Part shown: positions 1 to 10,599 of the stretch, piece by piece
Position numbering within the stretch: position 1 is the stretch's first letter
Layout of the letters: every line of letters starts with the position of its first letter
Assembly: GCF_036227565.1 (NCBI RefSeq)
Contig: NZ_CP109460.1
Coordinates: 4,650,001-4,714,000 of the forward strand
Direction: 5' to 3'
DNA: 64,000 nt
From: Streptomyces sp. NBC_01454
GTDB lineage: Bacteria > Actinomycetota > Actinomycetes > Streptomycetales > Streptomycetaceae
Program-made: the position numbers and the translations under genes
The notes under the pieces: model-generated
Seen by the model: the letters and a program-made list of their open reading frames with translations, nothing else
Databases searched by the model: none
Told to the model about the DNA's origin: nothing

Positions 1-297
1 CTCAGCTGGGAGCGGGGCGCGGACGGGATCATCACGGCGACCGTGCGGGCCGATGCCTTCTGCCACAACATGGTGCGCTCGCTGGTGGGCGCGATGCTGT
101 TCGTCGGGGACGGGCACCGGCCGCCGGACTGGCCCGGCAAGGTGCTGGCGGCCGGGGTACGGGACTCCGCGGTGCATGTCGTACGGCCGCACGGGCTGAC
201 GCTGGAGGAGGTCGGCTATCCGGCCGACGAGCTGCTGATGGCGCGCAACCAGGAGGCGCGGAACAAGCGGACGCTGCCCGGGGCCGGCTGCTGCTGA
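1..297 (+). CDS. truA: tRNA pseudouridine synthase A, 3' end (partial)
   Basis: Last 98 codons of a gene that begins before the window. TruA makes pseudouridine at positions 38-40 of the tRNA anticodon arm. The fragment holds the family's conserved C-terminal stretch [14 protein letters not shown], then a basic tail ending in two cysteines. The catalytic aspartate lies upstream, outside the window. In streptomycetes truA follows rpoA-rplQ, which fits the ribosomal genes 3 kb downstream. Confidence 0.93.
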   Translation, partial: LSWERGADGIITATVRADAFCHNMVRSLVGAMLFVGDGHRPPDWPGKVLAAGVRDSAVHVVRPHGLTLEEVGYPADELLMARNQEARNKRTLPGAGCC

Positions 298-361
298 GGC
301 GGCGGCGCGCCGCGCCCTGCGGTGGCGCCGCCGGCTTCGCGGGCGGCGCCACCGGCCGGCG

Positions 362-1231
362 TCAGGAGCGGCCGGCCTTGCGCTGGGCTTCCTTCAGCTG
401 CCGCTCGGCGGCCTTCGCGGCCTGGTCCTTGCCGCGCTGGGTGATCTGGGCGAAGGCATAGGACCCGCCGTCCCGGGCGATCTGCTGGGCCTTGGTCTCG
501 GAGCCGGTGACGTCCTTGCCGTTGAGGTAGCCGGCGATCGTGAAGTAGGCGTAGCGGCCGGTGGCATTGGTCGCCATCCGGCACTTGGTGCCCTGGCAGA
601 AGTCCGAGGGGACCCCGCCGCCGGCCAGCGGCATCAGGTTGGGCTTGCCCTCGTTCATGACCTTGGTGGCCCTGGCGGGCGAGTCGAAGACCGCGACGCC
701 GATGGTGACCGCGACGCCGCCCTTGGAGTACGTGGCCCGCAGCAGCTGCTTGCAGCCGTTGTGGGACAGCGAGGAGACCAGCGCGCCCTGGGCGGCGGCG
801 GTGCAGTCCTTGGTGGTGGCGGTGGCCGTGCGCGGGTAGCTGTGCTCGCCGACGACCATGCTCTTCTGCGGGAAGAGGGTGGCCGGGGTGAGCGGCGCGG
901 TGTCCTTCTTGGGGTCGGTGATGTAGTCCTGCGGGTTCGGCGGGGGCGGCACCGACACCTCGGGGAAGGACGGCTTGTCGTCCTGCGCCGCGGCCCGGTC
1001 GGACGCCGTGGGCGCCGCCGTCGGGCCGCCGCCCGGGGAGCCGCCGCTCGCCATGACGGCCGCGGTGACGATGCCGGCCACCGCGAGGGTCGCCAGTGCG
1101 CCGCCGCCGATCCACATCCAGCGTTTGCGGCGGGACCGTGCCTCGCTTTCCTCCGCGAGTGCGCCCCAGTCCGGAGTGGACGACGAAGAACCCCCGGGGC
1201 CGTCGAACGGCCCCCCTTGCCCAAAGCTCAT
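362..1231 (-). CDS. Single-pass membrane protein with extracytoplasmic domain, unknown function
   Basis: 289 residues, no family recognised. A short Gly/Ser-rich cytoplasmic N-terminus ends in a basic patch (RSRRKR), followed by one membrane segment at about residues 38-62. A Pro/Ala-rich linker then leads to a globular outside domain with four cysteines (DC, GC, FC and KC), probably two disulfides. The chosen ATG has AGGA 8 nt upstream; an ATG three codons earlier is possible. It is divergent from the ABC-F gene, with only 56 bp between starts. The position between truA and rplM is conserved in streptomycetes as I recall, but this gives no role. Confidence 0.8.
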   Translation of the reverse strand: MSFGQGGPFDGPGGSSSSTPDWGALAEESEARSRRKRWMWIGGGALATLAVAGIVTAAVMASGGSPGGGPTAAPTASDRAAAQDDKPSFPEVSVPPPPNPQDYITDPKKDTAPLTPATLFPQKSMVVGEHSYPRTATATTKDCTAAAQGALVSSLSHNGCKQLLRATYSKGGVAVTIGVAVFDSPARATKVMNEGKPNLMPLAGGGVPSDFCQGTKCRMATNATGRYAYFTIAGYLNGKDVTGSETKAQQIARDGGSYAFAQITQRGKDQAAKAAERQLKEAQRKAGRS

Positions 1232-1287
1232 GCCGCGCATCCTAATCGGGTTGGTGGAACGCGGAACGACCGGTGACAATCGCGCCC

Positions 1288-2922
1288 ATGGGACATCTTG
1301 AGGCCGGGCATCTGGAGTACTACCTGCCGGACGGGAGGGTCCTGCTGGGAGACGTGTCCTTCCGTGTGGGGGAGGGCGCATCGGTCGCACTGGTGGGAGC
1401 CAACGGCGCCGGAAAGACGACGCTGCTGCGGCTGATCGCGGGGGAGCTGCAGCCGCACGGCGGGGCGGTGACGGTCAGCGGCGGACTGGGGGTGATGCCG
1501 CAGTTCGTGGGCTCCGTACGCGATGACCGTACGGTGCGTGACCTGCTGGTTTCGGTGGCCCACCCGCGGATCAGGGAGGCGGCCGCGGCGGTGGACGCCG
1601 CCGAGCTGGCGATGATGAGCGCCGAGGGCGACGACGAGGCCGCGCAGATGAGCTACGCCCAGGCGCTCAGCGACTGGGCCGAGGCCCGCGGCTACGAGGC
1701 CGAGACGGTCTGGGACATGTGCACCACGGCGGCGCTGGGGATGCCGTACGAGAAGGCGCAGTGGCGGCAGGTGCGCACGCTGTCCGGGGGCGAGCAGAAG
1801 CGGCTGGTGCTGGAGTCGCTGCTGCGCGGCACCGACGAGGTGCTGCTGCTGGACGAGCCGGACAACTATCTGGACGTCCCGGGCAAGCGCTGGCTGGAGG
1901 AGCAGCTGCGGAGCACCCGTAAGACGGTGTTGTTCGTCTCCCACGACCGGGAGCTGCTGGCCCGTGCCGCGGAGAAGATCGTCAGCGTCGAGCCGGGCCC
2001 GGCGGGCTCCGACGTCTGGGTGCACGGCGGTGGCTTCGGCACCTACCACGCCGCGCGCAAGGAGCGCTTCGCCCGCTTCGAGGAGCTGCGGCGGCGCTGG
2101 GACGAGAAGCATGCGCAGCTGAAGAAGCTGGTGATCTCGCTGCGGCAGGCGGCCTCGGTCAGCCATGAGCTGGCCTCGCGCTATGCGGCGGCACAGACCC
2201 GGCTGCGGAAGTTCGAGGAGGCCGGGCCGCCGCCGGAGCCGCCGCGTGAGCAGGACATCACGATGCGGCTGCGCGGCGGGCGCACCGGTGTCCGGGCGGT
2301 GACCTGCGAGGGCCTGGAGCTGACCGGTCTGATGCGCCCGTTCGACCTGGAGATCTTCTACGGCGAGCGGGTCGCGGTCCTGGGCTCCAACGGCTCCGGC
2401 AAGTCCCACTTCCTGCGGCTGCTGGCCGGGGACACCGACCGGCCCGTCACGCACAGCGGCAGCTGGAAGCTGGGCGCCCGGGTGGTCCCCGGCCACTTCG
2501 CGCAGACGCACGCCCACCCCGAGCTGATGGGCCGCCCGCTGCTCGACATCCTGTGGACCGAGCACGCCAGGGACAAGGGCCAGGCCATGTCGGCGCTGCG
2601 CCGCTACGAGCTGGAGAAGCAGGCCGAGCAGCGCTTCGAGCGGCTCTCCGGCGGCCAGCAGGCCCGCTTCCAGATCCTGCTGCTGGAGCTGGCCGGCACC
2701 ACCGCGCTCCTGCTCGACGAGCCGACGGACAACCTGGACCTGGAGTCCGCGGAGGCGCTGCAGGAGGGGCTGGAGGCGTACGAGGGCACGGTGGTGGCGG
2801 TGACCCACGACCGGTGGTTCGCGAAGGCCTTCGACCGGTTCCTGGTGTTCGGGTCGGACGGGCTGGTGCGGGAGACCGCCGAGCCCGTGTGGGACGAGCG
2901 CCGGGTGGAGCGGAAGCGGTAG
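1288..2922 (+). CDS. ABC-F family ATPase (ribosome-associated type)
   Basis: 544 residues with two fused ABC ATPase domains and no membrane segment, which defines ABC-F. Walker A GANGAGKTT is at about 37-45 and GSNGSGKSH at about 366-374. Signatures LSGGEQ (about 164) and LSGGQQ (about 451) are followed by Walker B LLLDEPDNYLD and LLLDEPTDNLD. The charged linker between the domains is short and of the EttA/Uup kind. Such proteins act on translating ribosomes; some give antibiotic resistance, but nothing here points to that. ATG 1288 was chosen because GACAAT lies 7 nt upstream, as in a leaderless transcript; GTG 1273 is the alternative. Confidence 0.88.
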   Translation: MGHLEAGHLEYYLPDGRVLLGDVSFRVGEGASVALVGANGAGKTTLLRLIAGELQPHGGAVTVSGGLGVMPQFVGSVRDDRTVRDLLVSVAHPRIREAAAAVDAAELAMMSAEGDDEAAQMSYAQALSDWAEARGYEAETVWDMCTTAALGMPYEKAQWRQVRTLSGGEQKRLVLESLLRGTDEVLLLDEPDNYLDVPGKRWLEEQLRSTRKTVLFVSHDRELLARAAEKIVSVEPGPAGSDVWVHGGGFGTYHAARKERFARFEELRRRWDEKHAQLKKLVISLRQAASVSHELASRYAAAQTRLRKFEEAGPPPEPPREQDITMRLRGGRTGVRAVTCEGLELTGLMRPFDLEIFYGERVAVLGSNGSGKSHFLRLLAGDTDRPVTHSGSWKLGARVVPGHFAQTHAHPELMGRPLLDILWTEHARDKGQAMSALRRYELEKQAEQRFERLSGGQQARFQILLLELAGTTALLLDEPTDNLDLESAEALQEGLEAYEGTVVAVTHDRWFAKAFDRFLVFGSDGLVRETAEPVWDERRVERKR

Positions 2923-3049
2923 CGGGAGCGGCCCGGCGGGCGGCGGACGGCGGCACCGGGCGGCGGCCGCCCGCCGTAAGATGGGCGGTACCGACGGTGA
3001 CCGCGCGGAAAGCGGCGGTCCGGAACCGTACGCCGGTTCGGGGCGTGTT

Positions 3050-3079
3050 TTGACCCCACTGGGGACGGCCCGGTATTCT
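3050..3079 (+). promoter_or_regulatory. Probable vegetative promoter of rplM-rpsI
   Basis: TTGACC (3050-3055), an 18-bp spacer and TATTCT (3074-3079) fit the HrdB consensus. Transcription should start near 3086, giving a 5' leader of about 170 nt before rplM. The 332-bp spacer 2923-3254 has no credible gene. Confidence 0.6.
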
Positions 3080-3254
3080 GCCAGTTCGTTATGCGTATTG
3101 GCTTGCTCTATCTCACGTGAGGGGCCCTTACGCGGTCCCTGGGCCGACAACCAGCGGCGGACGATCGGGTTGCGTCACCCGTAGTGCCGCCCTGCTGTGT
3201 GTCAGCCATGGGGGCCAGTACAGGACCCATTCACTCAGAAGCGAAGGCTAAGAC

Positions 3255-3698
3255 GTGCGTACGTTCAGCCCCAAGCCCGGCGATGTCCAGCGCCAGTGGC
3301 ACATCATTGACGCGCAGGACATCGTCCTGGGCCGTCTGGCCAGCCAGGCCGCGTCCCTCCTGCGGGGTAAGCACAAGCCGGTCTACGCGCCCCACGTTGA
3401 CATGGGTGACTTCGTCATCATCGTCAACGCCGACAAGGTGCACCTGTCCGGCAACAAGCGGACCCAGAAGATGGCCTACCGTCACTCCGGCTTCCCGGGT
3501 GGTCTGCGCTCCGTCCGTTACGACGAGCTGCTCGACAAGAACCCCGAGAAGGCCGTCGAGAAGGCCATCAAGGGCATGCTCCCCAAGAACACCCTCGGCC
3601 GTCAGATGCTCTCGAAGCTGAAGGTCTACGCGGGCGCCGAGCACCCGCACGCTGCGCAGCAGCCGGTCCCGTTCGAGATCACCCAGGTCGCGCAGTAA
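3255..3698 (+). CDS. rplM: 50S ribosomal protein L13
   Basis: 147 residues, full length for L13. It carries the family core [19 protein letters not shown] and the motif [17 protein letters not shown]13 binds 23S rRNA early in 50S assembly. GTG start with GAAGG 7 nt upstream; the reading frame starts at the expected [10 protein letters not shown]. rpsI follows 42 bp downstream, the usual rplM-rpsI pair. Confidence 0.98.
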   Translation: MRTFSPKPGDVQRQWHIIDAQDIVLGRLASQAASLLRGKHKPVYAPHVDMGDFVIIVNADKVHLSGNKRTQKMAYRHSGFPGGLRSVRYDELLDKNPEKAVEKAIKGMLPKNTLGRQMLSKLKVYAGAEHPHAAQQPVPFEITQVAQ

Positions 3699-3740
3699 GT
3701 CCGGCCACCCCCTAAGACGACAGAGAATCTGAGGAGCATC

Positions 3741-4253
3741 GTGGCCGAGACCACTCCCGAGACCGTCATCGAGAACGACGACGCCGTCGAGGAATACACC
3801 ACCGAGACCGAGGTCGTGGAGTCGGAGTACACCTCCGAGTCCCTCGCGTCCCGCTTCGGCGACCCGCAGCCGGCCGCCGGCCTGGGCCGTCGCAAGAACG
3901 CCATCGCCCGCGTCCGGATCGTTCCGGGCACCGGCCAGTGGAAGATCAACGGTCGTACCCTTGAGGGCTACTTCCCCAACAAGGTGCACCAGCAGGAAGT
4001 CAACGAGCCCTTCAAGGTGCTCGAGCTCGACAACCGCTACGACGTCGTCGCCCGCATCTCCGGCGGCGGCATCTCCGGCCAGGCCGGTGCGCTGCGTCTG
4101 GGCGTCGCCCGTGCGCTGAACGAGGCGGACGTCGACAACAACCGCGGCGCGCTGAAGAAGGCCGGATTCCTCAAGCGTGACGACCGTGCGGTCGAGCGCA
4201 AGAAGGCCGGTCTGAAGAAGGCCCGCAAGGCGCCGCAGTACAGCAAGCGCTAA
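3741..4253 (+). CDS. rpsI: 30S ribosomal protein S9
   Basis: 170 residues. The first 45 or so form the acidic extension typical of actinobacterial S9; the rest is the S9 fold with [12 protein letters not shown] and the universal C-terminus KAPQYSKR, whose last Arg contacts P-site tRNA. GTG start with GAGGA upstream. Second gene of the rplM-rpsI operon; a hairpin at 4284-4317 probably ends it. Confidence 0.98.
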   Translation: MAETTPETVIENDDAVEEYTTETEVVESEYTSESLASRFGDPQPAAGLGRRKNAIARVRIVPGTGQWKINGRTLEGYFPNKVHQQEVNEPFKVLELDNRYDVVARISGGGISGQAGALRLGVARALNEADVDNNRGALKKAGFLKRDDRAVERKKAGLKKARKAPQYSKR

Positions 4254-4283
4254 CCGCGCGCTGCTCCATGCAGCCCTTGGCGT

Positions 4284-4317
4284 ACGCCCCGGTGGCATCT
4301 CCGTGCTGCCGGGGCGT
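4284..4317 (+). terminator. Hairpin after rpsI
   Basis: Perfect 9-bp stem (ACGCCCCGG / CCGGGGCGT) with a 16-nt loop, 30 bp after the rpsI stop. There is no U-tract, as is common for streptomycete terminators. Confidence 0.5.
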
Positions 4318-4391
4318 TCGGCTATCCGGGACCGGACGCGTATACCTGGACGTAAATCTCTGGTCCAAGCTCATCTACTCGGAGGACACCA

Positions 4392-5750
4392 GTGGGACGA
4401 CTCTTCGGCACGGACGGTGTGCGCGGCGTTGCCAATGCGGACCTGACGGCGGAGCTGGCGCTCGGTCTGTCGGTCGCTGCGGCGCATGTACTCGCCGAAG
4501 CGGGCACCTTCGAAGGTCACCGGCCGGTGGCGGTGGTCGGGCGTGATCCACGCGCGTCCGGTGAGTTCCTGGAGGCCGCGGTCGTCGCGGGCCTGGCCAG
4601 CGCCGGCGTGGACGTGCTGCGGGTGGGTGTACTTCCGACCCCGGCGGTCGCGTATCTGACCGGCTCGCTCGGTGCGGACCTCGGCGTGATGCTCTCCGCC
4701 AGCCACAACCCGATGCCCGACAACGGCATCAAGTTCTTCGCCCGCGGCGGCCACAAACTCGCCGACGAGCTGGAGAACCGGATCGAGCGGACCTACCGGG
4801 CGCACAGCTCCGGTGAGCCCTGGGAGCGGCCGACCGGCGCCGGCGTGGGCCGGGTCACCGTCTACGACGAGGGCTTCGACAACTATGTCGCGCATCTCGT
4901 CGGTGTCCTGCCCAACCGCCTGGACGGGCTGAAGATCGTCATCGACGGCGCGCACGGCGCGGCGTCGCGGGTCTCGCCCGAGGCGTTCGCCCGGGCCGGC
5001 GCCGAGGTCATCACCCTCGGCACCGAGCCCGACGGCCTGAACATCAACGACGGCTGTGGCTCCACCCACCTCGCGCTGCTGCGCGCGGCCGTCGTCGAGC
5101 ACGGCGCCGACCTGGGTGTCGCCCACGACGGCGACGCGGACCGCTGCCTGGCCGTGGACCGCGAGGGCAACGAGGTCGACGGGGACCAGATCCTGGCGGT
5201 GCTGGCGCTGGGGATGCGCGAGGCCGCCACGCTGCGCAAGAACACCGTGGTCGCCACCGTCATGTCCAACCTGGGCTTCAAGCTGGCCATGGAGCGCGCG
5301 GGCATCGAGCTCGTCCAGACCGCGGTCGGCGACCGCTACGTCCTGGAGGAGATGAAGGCGCACGGCTTCGCGCTGGGCGGTGAGCAGTCCGGGCACGTCA
5401 TCGTGCTGGACCACGCCACCACCGGTGACGGCACGCTGACCGGTCTGATGCTGGCCGCGCGGGTCGCCGCGACCGGCCGGCCGCTGGCCGAGCTGGCGGG
5501 CGTCATGGAGCGGCTGCCGCAGATCCTCATCAACGTCCGCGACGTCGACAGGGCGCGGGTGGCCACCTCGCCCGAGCTGACCGCGGCGGTCACCGAGGCG
5601 GAGCGCGAGCTCGGCGCGACCGGGCGGGTGCTGCTGCGGCCCTCCGGCACGGAGCCGCTGGTCCGCGTGATGGTGGAGGCGGCCGACATCGAGCAGGCCC
5701 GGGCCGTGGCGGAGCGTCTGGCGGACGCGGTGAAGTCCGCGCTCGGATAG
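4392..5750 (+). CDS. glmM: Phosphoglucosamine mutase
   Basis: 452 residues. Converts glucosamine-6-phosphate to glucosamine-1-phosphate, the step before UDP-GlcNAc for peptidoglycan. The catalytic phosphoserine loop [11 protein letters not shown] is at about 103, the Mg loop DGDADR at about 245, the sugar-binding GEQSGH at about 330 and the phosphate-binding RPSGTEP at about 416. GTG start with GGAGGA 5 nt upstream. GlmS, which makes its substrate, is encoded 2.5 kb downstream, so both steps of the hexosamine branch are in this window. Confidence 0.97.
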   Translation: MGRLFGTDGVRGVANADLTAELALGLSVAAAHVLAEAGTFEGHRPVAVVGRDPRASGEFLEAAVVAGLASAGVDVLRVGVLPTPAVAYLTGSLGADLGVMLSASHNPMPDNGIKFFARGGHKLADELENRIERTYRAHSSGEPWERPTGAGVGRVTVYDEGFDNYVAHLVGVLPNRLDGLKIVIDGAHGAASRVSPEAFARAGAEVITLGTEPDGLNINDGCGSTHLALLRAAVVEHGADLGVAHDGDADRCLAVDREGNEVDGDQILAVLALGMREAATLRKNTVVATVMSNLGFKLAMERAGIELVQTAVGDRYVLEEMKAHGFALGGEQSGHVIVLDHATTGDGTLTGLMLAARVAATGRPLAELAGVMERLPQILINVRDVDRARVATSPELTAAVTEAERELGATGRVLLRPSGTEPLVRVMVEAADIEQARAVAERLADAVKSALG

Positions 5751-5778
5751 CGGCTGACGGCCCGGTCCCGGCTCCGCC

Positions 5779-6720
5779 CTAGGTGCGTCGGGCCGGGCCC
5801 GTGTCGTGCCGGGACCACAGCAGCTTCTGGGTGGCCAGCGTCAGCGTGCCCGCGATCACGATGCCCGCCAGGTTCAGCAGCAGCTGCTCCATGGAGTGCC
5901 AGGCCTGGCCGTACTCCCCGTAGCCGAGGGCGACCGCGGCGTTGGCGGCGGCCGGGACCGTGGTCACGGAGATCGCCACGCCCACCAGCGCGCCCGACTT
6001 CGCGGAGGTCAGCGAGAGCACTCCGGCGATGCCGGCGAGCACGGCGACGACGAACGAGAACCAGTCGGGCCGGTAGATGAAGTTGGTGTTCGGCCGCGCG
6101 GCCTCCAGGGCCTCGATGTGGAAGAGCCCCACCGCATCCATGAACAGGCTGAAGCCGACGGTGACCGCCATCGCCACCGCGAACCCGACGAGCAGCGCCG
6201 TCAGGGAGCGCCAGGCCAGCCGCGGCGCGCGCCGGACGAGCGCGGTGCAGAAGCCGGCCAGCGGTCCGAACTCCGGCCCCACCGCCATCGCGCCGACGAT
6301 CAGGATCGCGTTGTCGAGGACCACGCCGCAGGCGGCGATCATCGTGGCGAGCGTCAGGAACGCCAGGTAGGTGACGGAGAGCGTCGACTCCTCGTGCGTC
6401 GCGTCGCTCAGCGACTCCCACAGGACGGCGTCGGCGCCCTCACCGGGGGCCTCTTCCTCCGCACGGTCCGCGCGCAGCGACAGCGACAGATCGATGTGCT
6501 CGATCGCGATCGAACCGGTCTTGTCCAGGTCCAGCGCCCGCAGCCGGGCCAGCAGCCCGTTCCCGGCCTCCCGGGCCACATCGCACAGCACCACATCGCC
6601 CTGCGGGTCACGGGCGGCACCGCTGAGCACCGCCAGGTGGGTCGTTCCGACGGTCGTCTCCAGCAGCTCGACCACCTCGTCCGTACGGTCGGCGGGCACC
6701 ATCAGTCGCAGATGCAGCAC
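5779..6720 (-). CDS. DUF389 membrane protein
   Basis: 313 residues. The N-terminal 120 or so form a soluble ferredoxin-like region; the rest contains about six membrane helices with the DUF389 core (LDNAILIVGAMAVGPEFGPLAG, and SAKSGALVGVAISVTTVPAAAN). The function of DUF389 proteins is unknown. GTG start at 6720 with GAGGAG about 9 nt upstream. It lies 13 bp after coaA in the same direction, so probably co-transcribed, and runs convergently into glmM. Confidence 0.85.
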   Translation of the reverse strand: MLHLRLMVPADRTDEVVELLETTVGTTHLAVLSGAARDPQGDVVLCDVAREAGNGLLARLRALDLDKTGSIAIEHIDLSLSLRADRAEEEAPGEGADAVLWESLSDATHEESTLSVTYLAFLTLATMIAACGVVLDNAILIVGAMAVGPEFGPLAGFCTALVRRAPRLAWRSLTALLVGFAVAMAVTVGFSLFMDAVGLFHIEALEAARPNTNFIYRPDWFSFVVAVLAGIAGVLSLTSAKSGALVGVAISVTTVPAAANAAVALGYGEYGQAWHSMEQLLLNLAGIVIAGTLTLATQKLLWSRHDTGPARRT

Positions 6721-6733
6721 GTGTTCGTACTCC

Positions 6734-7741
6734 TCAGAGCTTGCGCAACGACAGCCGCTGCACCTTGTGGTCCGGCCCCTTGCGCAGGACCAGGTTCGCG
6801 CGGCCGCGCGTGGGGGCCACATTCTGTTGCAGGTTGGGTTTGTTGATGGTCCGCCACATCTTCCGGGCGTAGTCGAGGGCCTCGTCCTCGGAGACCTGGG
6901 TGTACTTGCGGAAGTACGAGAACGGGTTCTGGAAGGCGGTCTCGCGCAGCTTGCGGAAGCGCCCGAGGTACCACTTCTCGATGTCCTCGGTGCGGGCGTC
7001 GACGTAGACGGAGAAGTCGAAGAAGTCGGCGAGGCCGAGGCGGGTGCGGCCGTCCTTGCCGGGCAGCGCCGGCTGCAGGACGTTCAGTCCCTCGACGATG
7101 AGGATGTCCGGGCGGCGTACGGTCAGCCGCTCGTCGGGCACGATGTCGTAGATCAGGTGGGAGTAGACGGGCGCGGAGACCTCGGCCCGGCCGGACTTCA
7201 CATCCGCGACGAAGCGGGTCAGCGCCCGCCGGTCGTAGGACTCCGGGAAGCCCTTGCGGGACATCAGACCGCGCCGGTGCAGCTCGGCGTTGGGGAAGAG
7301 GAAGCCGTCGGTGGTGACCAGCTCCACCCGCGGATGCTCGGGCCAGCGGGCCAGCAGCGCCTGCAACAGCCGGGCGGTGGTGGACTTCCCGACCGCCACG
7401 CTGCCCGCGACCCCGATGACGAAGGGGGTGCCGGTCTGGGGGCCGCCGCCCGCGTCGCCGAGGAAGGTGTTCAGCGCGCCGCGCAGATTGCTGGTGGCGC
7501 CGACATAGAGGTTGAGGAGCCGGGACAGCGGGAGGTAGACGTCGCGGACCTCGTCGAGGTCGATGACATCGCCGAGCCCCCGCAGCCGTTCGACCTCGTC
7601 GGCCGTCAGGGGCAGCGGGGTTTTCTCCCGCAGGGCGCTCCACTGCGCGCGCGTCAGATCGACGTACGGGGAGCTGTCGGCGCGGCGTCGTTGCTGCGGA
7701 TCGGTCGTCGAGGGCACGCGCCCATTGTGCGCAGGCGTCAC
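6734..7741 (-). CDS. coaA: Type I pantothenate kinase
   Basis: 335 residues. Phosphorylates pantothenate, the first and controlling step of CoA synthesis. P-loop [12 protein letters not shown], then VTTDGFL, the SYD substrate motif ([11 protein letters not shown]) and the C-terminal [14 protein letters not shown] typical of bacterial CoaA. Start GTG 7741 was taken because GGAGGT lies 9 nt upstream; GTG 7717 would give 327 residues. acpS, which uses CoA to charge the acyl carrier protein, is nearby on the other strand. Confidence 0.95.
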   Translation of the reverse strand: MTPAHNGRVPSTTDPQQRRRADSSPYVDLTRAQWSALREKTPLPLTADEVERLRGLGDVIDLDEVRDVYLPLSRLLNLYVGATSNLRGALNTFLGDAGGGPQTGTPFVIGVAGSVAVGKSTTARLLQALLARWPEHPRVELVTTDGFLFPNAELHRRGLMSRKGFPESYDRRALTRFVADVKSGRAEVSAPVYSHLIYDIVPDERLTVRRPDILIVEGLNVLQPALPGKDGRTRLGLADFFDFSVYVDARTEDIEKWYLGRFRKLRETAFQNPFSYFRKYTQVSEDEALDYARKMWRTINKPNLQQNVAPTRGRANLVLRKGPDHKVQRLSLRKL

Positions 7742-7912
7742 GTGCCGTTCACCTCCGGGTGCCACGCTGGCGTCTGCGAGTGGGGTTGTGCCCGTCAGGA
7801 CGGGCTTGGGTGCTTCTCCACCTTGCTGTCTGTACCCGAATGGATATTGCCCGGTACGGTCGGTGGCGGGGACACGCCCGCCCAGGGCCGTGGACGACGC
7901 AAGGGGGCACGT

Positions 7913-8191
7913 GTGGGAGCGCGTAAGGCCGGTCTGCTGGGGCAGCGACCGTGGGGGAGGACCGCGGGTGTGGTCCGGGGCCGGGGTACGAAGGCCGCGT
8001 CGGACTGTTTCGCCGCGCGGGTGTACGCCGAGCTGGCGGAGGATCTGCCGGACGAGGATCTGGGCGAGGACCTCGCCGATTTCCTGGAGCGCTACGAGCC
8101 GGTCAGCGGGCTCGGCGTGGACGCGGAGGCGGACGAGGAGTTCCTGGAGACGGTGCGTGAGGCACACGACCGGATAGCGCTCGGGTACTGA
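7913..8191 (+). CDS. Small acidic protein of unknown function
   Basis: 92 residues. Basic N-terminal third ([16 protein letters not shown]), then a strongly acidic helical part rich in Asp/Glu ([24 protein letters not shown]). GTG start with AAGGGGG 5 nt upstream. The same frame stays open far upstream, but that part is antisense to coaA and not coding. It sits 80 bp before glmS in the same direction. No family recognised; the good ribosome site and amino-acid character support a real gene. Confidence 0.65.
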   Translation: MGARKAGLLGQRPWGRTAGVVRGRGTKAASDCFAARVYAELAEDLPDEDLGEDLADFLERYEPVSGLGVDAEADEEFLETVREAHDRIALGY

Positions 8192-8271
8192 CACGGGCCG
8201 CATTCAGCCGGCCGTGACCCGCCGCAACGTGCCACTGCGGGCCGCACAGGCCCGCAGCGTACGCTGCCTCC

Positions 8272-10119
8272 ATGTGCGGAATCGTGGGATATGTGGGCGG
8301 GCAGAGCGCCCTGGATGTCGTCCTGGCCGGGCTGAAGCGGCTGGAGTACCGCGGCTACGACTCGGCGGGTGTCGCCGTGCTCGCCGACGGCGGACTGGCC
8401 GCGGCCAAGAAGGCCGGCAAACTCGCCAACCTGGAGAAGGAGCTGGCGGACCGTCCGCTGCCCGCCGGTGCGGCCGGCATCGGGCACACCCGGTGGGCGA
8501 CCCACGGCGGGCCCACCGACGCCAACGCCCATCCGCATCTGGACAACGCCGGCCGGGTCTGCGTCGTGCACAACGGCATCATCGAGAACTTCGCCGCCCT
8601 GCGCGCCGAACTCACCGACCGCGGGCACGAGTTGACGTCCGAGACGGACACCGAGGCGGTGGCCCATCTGCTGGCCGAGGCCTACTCGTCCTGCGGGGAG
8701 CTGGCCGAGGCGATGCGGCAGGTGTGCCGGCGGCTGGAGGGTGCCTTCACGCTGGTCGCGGTGCATGCCGATGAGCCGGACGTGGTCGTGGGGGCCCGCC
8801 GCAACTCCCCGCTGGTGGTGGGCGTCGGGGACGGCGAGGCGTTCCTCGCCTCGGACGTCGCGGCGTTCATCGCGCACACCCGCGAGGCGATCGAGCTGGG
8901 GCAGGACCAGGTCGTGGAGCTGCGCCGGGAGGCGGTGACGGTCACCGACTTCGACGGGGCGCCCGCGCAGGTGCGGGAGTACCACGTCGACTGGGACGCC
9001 TCGGCCGCCGAGAAGGGCGGCTACGACTACTTCATGCTCAAGGAGATCGCCGAGCAGCCGAAGGCCGTCGCGGACACCCTGCTGGGCCGGATCGACGCCT
9101 CGGGGGTGCTGTCCCTGGACGAGGTGCGGATCCCGCCGGAGGTGCTGCGCGAGGTCGACAAGGTCGTCATCGTGGCGTGCGGGACGGCGTACCACGCGGG
9201 GATGATCGCCAAGTACGCGATCGAGCACTGGACGCGGATCCCCTGCGAGACCGAGCTGGCCAGCGAGTTCCGCTACCGCGACCCGATCCTGGACCGGCAC
9301 ACGCTGGTCATCGCCATCAGCCAGTCCGGCGAGACCATGGACACCCTGATGGCGCTGCGGCACGCCCGTGAGCAGGGCGCGAAGGTGCTCGCCATCTGCA
9401 ACACCAACGGGTCGACCATCCCGCGGGAGTCGGACGCGGTGCTGTACACCCATGCCGGGCCCGAGGTCGCGGTGGCGTCCACGAAGGCGTTCCTGACCCA
9501 GCTGGTGGCCTGCTACCTGGTGGCGCTGTACGTCGCGCAGGTGCGGGGTACGAAGTGGGGCGACGAGATCCGGGCCGTGGTGCGCGAACTCGCCGCCATC
9601 GGCACCCAGGTCGAGCAGGTGCTCGGCACGATGGAGCCGGTACGGGAGCTGGCGCGCAGCCTCGCCGACAAGAACACGGTGCTCTTCCTCGGCCGGCACG
9701 TGGGCTATCCGGTGGCGCTGGAGGGCGCGCTGAAGCTCAAGGAACTCGCGTACATGCACGCGGAGGGCTTCGCGGCCGGCGAGCTGAAGCACGGGCCGAT
9801 CGCGCTGATCGAGCAGGATCTGCCGGTGGTGGTGGTCGTGCCGTCGCCGCGCGGACGGTCCGTGCTGCACGACAAGATCGTCTCCAACATCCAGGAGATC
9901 CGGGCCCGGGGCGCGCGGACCATCGTGATCGCGGAGGAGGGCGACGAGACGGTGGTGCCCTACGCCGACCACCTCGTACGGATCCCGCGGACGCCGGTGC
10001 TGCTGCAGCCGCTGGTGTCCACGGTGCCGCTGCAGGTCTTCGCCTGTGAGCTGGCCACCGCCCGCGGCAACGAGGTCGACCAGCCGCGCAACCTCGCCAA
10101 GTCGGTGACCGTCGAATGA
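8272..10119 (+). CDS. glmS: Glutamine-fructose-6-phosphate aminotransferase (isomerizing)
   Basis: 615 residues. Makes glucosamine-6-phosphate from fructose-6-phosphate and glutamine. N-terminal class II amidotransferase with Cys2 as nucleophile (MCGIVGYVG), then two SIS domains and the C-terminal NLAKSVTVE. No Shine-Dalgarno is visible; instead TACGCT (8260-8265) ends 6 nt before the ATG, so the mRNA is probably leaderless. The stop overlaps the acpS start (ATGA). No glmS ribozyme was seen upstream. Confidence 0.97.
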   Translation: MCGIVGYVGGQSALDVVLAGLKRLEYRGYDSAGVAVLADGGLAAAKKAGKLANLEKELADRPLPAGAAGIGHTRWATHGGPTDANAHPHLDNAGRVCVVHNGIIENFAALRAELTDRGHELTSETDTEAVAHLLAEAYSSCGELAEAMRQVCRRLEGAFTLVAVHADEPDVVVGARRNSPLVVGVGDGEAFLASDVAAFIAHTREAIELGQDQVVELRREAVTVTDFDGAPAQVREYHVDWDASAAEKGGYDYFMLKEIAEQPKAVADTLLGRIDASGVLSLDEVRIPPEVLREVDKVVIVACGTAYHAGMIAKYAIEHWTRIPCETELASEFRYRDPILDRHTLVIAISQSGETMDTLMALRHAREQGAKVLAICNTNGSTIPRESDAVLYTHAGPEVAVASTKAFLTQLVACYLVALYVAQVRGTKWGDEIRAVVRELAAIGTQVEQVLGTMEPVRELARSLADKNTVLFLGRHVGYPVALEGALKLKELAYMHAEGFAAGELKHGPIALIEQDLPVVVVVPSPRGRSVLHDKIVSNIQEIRARGARTIVIAEEGDETVVPYADHLVRIPRTPVLLQPLVSTVPLQVFACELATARGNEVDQPRNLAKSVTVE

Positions 10120-10484
10120 TCATCGGGGTCGGGATCGACGTGGCGGAGATCGAGCGCTTCGGGGCGGCGCTGGACCGTACGCCGGAGCTGGCGCAGCGGC
10201 TGTTCCTGCCCACGGAGCTGCATCTGCCGAGCGGGGAGCGCCGCGGTACCGCCTCGCTGGCGGCCCGGTTCGCCGCGAAGGAGGCGCTGGCCAAGGCGCT
10301 GGGGGCGCCGGGCGGGCTGCACTGGAGCGATGCCGAGGTGTACGTCGAGGACAGCGGGCAGCCGCGGCTGCGGGTGCGCGGGACGGTCGAGGCGCGCGCC
10401 GCGGAACTCGGCGTCCGGTCCTGGCACGTCTCGCTGAGCCATGACGCGGGCGTCGCCTCCGCCGTGGTGATCGCCGAGGGGTAG
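10116..10484 (+). CDS. acpS: Holo-[acyl-carrier-protein] synthase
   Basis: 122 residues. Moves phosphopantetheine from CoA to the serine of apo-ACP. Motifs [10 protein letters not shown] (Mg-binding Asp) near the N-terminus and [13 protein letters not shown] (Glu and Lys) at about 47-60, then [11 protein letters not shown]. The start overlaps the glmS stop by 4 bp, so translational coupling is likely. A strong hairpin at 10505-10537 follows. Confidence 0.96.
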   Translation: MIIGVGIDVAEIERFGAALDRTPELAQRLFLPTELHLPSGERRGTASLAARFAAKEALAKALGAPGGLHWSDAEVYVEDSGQPRLRVRGTVEARAAELGVRSWHVSLSHDAGVASAVVIAEG

Positions 10485-10504
10485 GGCGCTCCCCGGAGCC
10501 TCCT

Positions 10505-10537
10505 GGCGCCCGCCCCCGTTCGCGGCGGGCGGGCGCC
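10505..10537 (+). terminator. GC-rich hairpin after acpS
   Basis: 11-bp stem (GGCGCCCGCCC / GGGCGGGCGCC) followed by GTTCTTG, 20 bp after the acpS stop. Confidence 0.6.
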
Positions 10538-10599
10538 GTTCTTGTGCGCGGGGTGGGAAATCCGCCGCACCCCGTCGGCGAGGGGCGAGACTTGGCGTT

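Noticed and set aside
1228..3150. Minus-strand 640-codon open frame opposite the ABC-F gene
   Set aside because: Low-complexity Arg/Leu/Gln product, no ribosome site, and it covers an evident ABC-F gene in full.
6371..7912. Long plus-strand open frame (about 514 codons) before the small protein at 7913
   Set aside because: It is antisense to the DUF389 and coaA genes, whose motifs are clear; the frame stays open because of high GC third positions. Only the 3' end from 7913 has a ribosome site.
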